From Flavobacteriales bacterium UBA5692 (GTDB lineage: Bacteria; Bacteroidota; Bacteroidia; Flavobacteriales_D; Sanyastnellaceae), in the NCBI GenBank assembly GCA_002420235.1, contig DIHQ01000020.1, positions 1-9,042 of the forward strand: 9,042 nt of DNA, written 5' to 3'. The notes below the pieces were generated by a model. It was not told the DNA's origin. It did not search any database and was given only the letters and a program-made list of their open reading frames with translations. The position numbers and the translations under genes are program-made. Below are positions 7,173-9,042 of this stretch, piece by piece (the first letter of the stretch is position 1; the number at the start of each line of letters is the position of its first letter).

Positions 7173-8611
7173 TTTGTGCGGTTGCGGGTCCAAACTGCAG
7201 CCGAGTGCCCCGGAATCATCATGATGCTATCCGGAGTTATCTCCCCCCACGCAGCAGTGAAGCTCCCATCGAGGTCCAACTTCATATTTGCATTCGTATC
7301 GCCTAGGTTGACCGCTACCACGACATCGTTCGACCCTGCAGACCGCTTCCATGCTAGTGCAACGTCTGAATCAATAGAATAAAATTCTGGCTGTCCCCCC
7401 ATCGTACCGTTCCACAAGGCCTGGTTCTCATGATTCAAGGTATAAATGGTCCGATACATTTGGGTCTTGGAATAATTGCCCCATGGAACCGTGTCCTTTT
7501 CAAAAAAGCGCATTCGCTTGGCCATTCCGGCCTCCTGACCGGAGTAAACCAATGGCATACCAATCAAGGTTCCTGCCAATACGGCCATGGCATCAGAATT
7601 CGCACCTAAACGTTCTGCAATGGTTCCATTCCATGAGTTTTCGTCGTGGTTGGTTATAAACATCATTCGGTAGGCGTCAGGACCAAAACGTTCCGTCTGT
7701 ATTGGCACTGCGGAAATCAAGGAATCGACTGACCATTCTCCCGTACCCAATTGATTCATAATGTGGTGCATCTCCCATCCATATGACATGTCAAAAGCCC
7801 GGTTGTGATGTTCCGGCACTTCGGCTTCAGCCAGCATAAAAATGTCTGGATTCACTTCCTCTAATTGCCGCCGTGCCTTCTCCCAAAAGTCCGTAGGTAC
7901 TTTACCAGCCACATCACATCGGTACCCATCGATTCCGAATTCGTGTACCCAGTATTCCATTGCATCGGCCATAGCATCATACAATCCGGATTCATGTCCA
8001 TTGTCCCAATCAAGTTGCGTCACGTCCCACCAATCGGTTCCTGATGGCGGTTGTAAGTTACCAGCCTCATCGAGCAAGAAGTATTCCAGATTAGATTCAG
8101 TCCACTCACTATCAAATGCCGTGTGATTGGCCACCCAATCAATAATTACTTTCATGCCCAAGGCGTGTGCCTCGGAAACTAAATTTCTCAGATCCGCTTC
8201 TGTCCCAAAATCCGAATTGATTTTGTAGTAATCCTTCACGCTGTATGGGCTACCAAGGCTAGAAGACCCCGAATCCACCATGTAATTAGTCTTATTCTCA
8301 CCTCCTTTACGATTGACCTCTCCGATGGGGTGGATTGGCATGAGCCACAAAATATCTACACCCAATGATTTTAATCTCGGTAGGTCTTTGGCAAAAGCGT
8401 TTAGCGTTCCTTCCTGTGTATGCTGACGTACGTTTACTTCGTAAATAGTTGCGTTTACGGACCAATCTGGATGCTTAAGCACGTCAGATTTTAAGCCTTG
8501 TCCCAATGCTTGTGCAGTAGTGGTTGACGAAGACGAGCTGCCTCCGTAGCAGCTCATGAGCAGCATCGAAAGCACCATCGACCCTAGCAGAATTTGATTC
8601 CGAGTATTCAT
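7169..8611 (-). CDS. GH13 alpha-amylase-family glycoside hydrolase, lipoprotein
   Basis: Hydrolyses alpha-glucosidic bonds, probably in starch- or glycogen-like glucans or oligosaccharides; the exact substrate cannot be read from sequence. The 480 residues start with a lipoprotein signal (MNTRNQILLG..., lipobox LLMSC, C21) and a Ser/Thr-rich linker, so it is anchored in the envelope facing the periplasm or the outside. The GH13 (beta/alpha)8 barrel regions are all present: region I DWVANH (158-163), a region V-like QLDWDN (199-204), region II GYRCDVA with nucleophile D233 and R231, region III MLAEAE with acid/base E262, and region IV TNHDEN with D323. A short beta domain follows (~405-478). 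The fold and the DWWDVTQLDW stretch resemble single-domain amylases of Bacteroidota. It starts one base after the parC stop and overlaps mgsA by four bases. No SusC/SusD genes are seen in the window, so it does not look like part of a polysaccharide-utilisation locus here. Confidence 0.95.
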   Translation of the reverse strand: MNTRNQILLGSMVLSMLLMSCYGGSSSSSTTTAQALGQGLKSDVLKHPDWSVNATIYEVNVRQHTQEGTLNAFAKDLPRLKSLGVDILWLMPIHPIGEVNRKGGENKTNYMVDSGSSSLGSPYSVKDYYKINSDFGTEADLRNLVSEAHALGMKVIIDWVANHTAFDSEWTESNLEYFLLDEAGNLQPPSGTDWWDVTQLDWDNGHESGLYDAMADAMEYWVHEFGIDGYRCDVAGKVPTDFWEKARRQLEEVNPDIFMLAEAEVPEHHNRAFDMSYGWEMHHIMNQLGTGEWSVDSLISAVPIQTERFGPDAYRMMFITNHDENSWNGTIAERLGANSDAMAVLAGTLIGMPLVYSGQEAGMAKRMRFFEKDTVPWGNYSKTQMYRTIYTLNHENQALWNGTMGGQPEFYSIDSDVALAWKRSAGSNDVVVAVNLGDTNANMKLDLDGSFTAAWGEITPDSIMMIPGHSAAVWTRNRTK

Positions 8612-8612
8612 A

Positions 8613-9042
8613 TTAAAACAGAGTCGATTGAATTCCTTCTCCGTTTAAAGGTGCTTGCTCATCGTCATCAACAGATAATTTGGGATTTTTAGGCTGTGTT
8701 GCTTGTGCAGAAGAGTTCTTCGCCAGAGTATTCGTGGGCACAAGATTCGATGCATTTTGATTCGGCTCTGGAGAACCCTTAGCTTCCCCTTTTGGAGAAA
8801 AGCGTGCCTGCCAGTCAGCCTGAGCTTTTTCTTCTTTTTCTTCGTCCAAGGGCTCTAACTGGACATCAGTGACCGGCAGACTGCTCAGCCTATTACCCAG
8901 TGCTCGAATCCCCTTAATTGCAATGAATTCTGAAGTGCAGAAAATTTCGTCTTCCCGATTACGTGTCTCCTTGAATCGACGGTTAAATCGAATGCGCACA
9001 AGCGGGCGATGTGCAGTCGATACTACACCTAGGCGAGAATTG
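8613..9042 (-). CDS. parC: DNA topoisomerase IV subunit A (ParC), C-terminal end (5' part outside window)
   Basis: The frame is open from the window edge (9041) to the TAA at 8615-8613, giving 142 residues. A GTG at 8999 could mimic a start, but the frame continues upstream through SRLGVVSTAHRPLVRIRF without a stop, and this part also fits the family. The segment SRLGVVSTAHRP, then TSEFIAIKGIRALGNRLS, resembles the last beta-propeller blade of Bacteroidota topoisomerase IV/gyrase A-type subunits, where 'FIDVKGWKALGNKLS'-like text precedes the tail. After it comes a charged, Asn/Ser/Pro-rich and probably disordered tail of ~80 residues ending in QSTLF. ParC with ParE decatenates daughter chromosomes. 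Calling this ParC rather than GyrA rests on the IKGxRALGNRLS motif and is fairly but not fully secure, as the catalytic part is not visible. It is the first visible gene of the chain parC-amylase-mgsA-prmC. Confidence 0.85.
   Translation of the reverse strand, partial: NSRLGVVSTAHRPLVRIRFNRRFKETRNREDEIFCTSEFIAIKGIRALGNRLSSLPVTDVQLEPLDEEKEEKAQADWQARFSPKGEAKGSPEPNQNASNLVPTNTLAKNSSAQATQPKNPKLSVDDDEQAPLNGEGIQSTLF

Noticed and set aside
7173..7193. Upstream ATG that would lengthen MgsA by seven residues
   Set aside because: It lies inside the amylase coding region, while the ATG at 7172 gives a classical ATGA overlap and matches the family's N-terminal length.
8613..8999. A separate small gene starting at the GTG at 8999
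   Set aside because: The frame stays open to the window edge and the upstream residues fit the ParC C-terminal blade, so the GTG is an internal Val codon.

Overview
The window looks like a chromosomal segment from a member of the Bacteroidota, probably near the Flavobacteriales. The main evidence is the end of a surface protein carrying the gliding-motility/type IX secretion (type B) C-terminal domain. Supporting signs are a ParC C-terminus and LigA N-terminal motifs of the type I associate with Bacteroidota, two lipoproteins with Cys at the signal-peptide end, and start codons mostly lacking Shine-Dalgarno sequences. I cannot name the genus. Almost every base is coding, genes overlap or nearly touch, and I saw no mobile element, tRNA, rRNA or CRISPR array.

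Layout: (a) 1-738 (+) is the 3' end of a large secreted protein with Ig/PKD-like segments and a T9SS type B sorting domain. (b) 756-4117 (-) is a two-gene DNA-repair unit. ligA (NAD+-dependent DNA ligase) is followed, with a one-base stop/start overlap, by a DnaQ-like (DEDDh-type) exonuclease fused to a BRCT domain. Both products end in BRCT domains. The ligase carries an insertion of about 150 residues in its helix-hairpin-helix region. (c) 4118-4253 is the only sizeable non-coding stretch, a divergent intergenic region. (d) 4254-5876 (+) encodes a lipoprotein with an unrecognised N-terminal part and a C-terminal HtrA-like serine protease domain without PDZ. (e) 5881-9042 (-) is a tightly packed chain transcribed from beyond the right edge: parC (3' end), a GH13 alpha-amylase-family lipoprotein, mgsA (methylglyoxal synthase) and prmC (release-factor glutamine methyltransferase). 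The junctions are a 1-base gap, an ATGA overlap and a TAATG overlap, which suggests one transcript with translational coupling.

Most of this is core housekeeping or typical cell-envelope content. I found no clear new multi-gene system. The points most worth following are the LigA insertion, the coupling of LigA to an exonuclease-BRCT protein with an altered Exo II motif, the unknown N-terminal domain of the lipoprotein protease, and a clamp-binding-like peptide at the C-terminal end of ParC.
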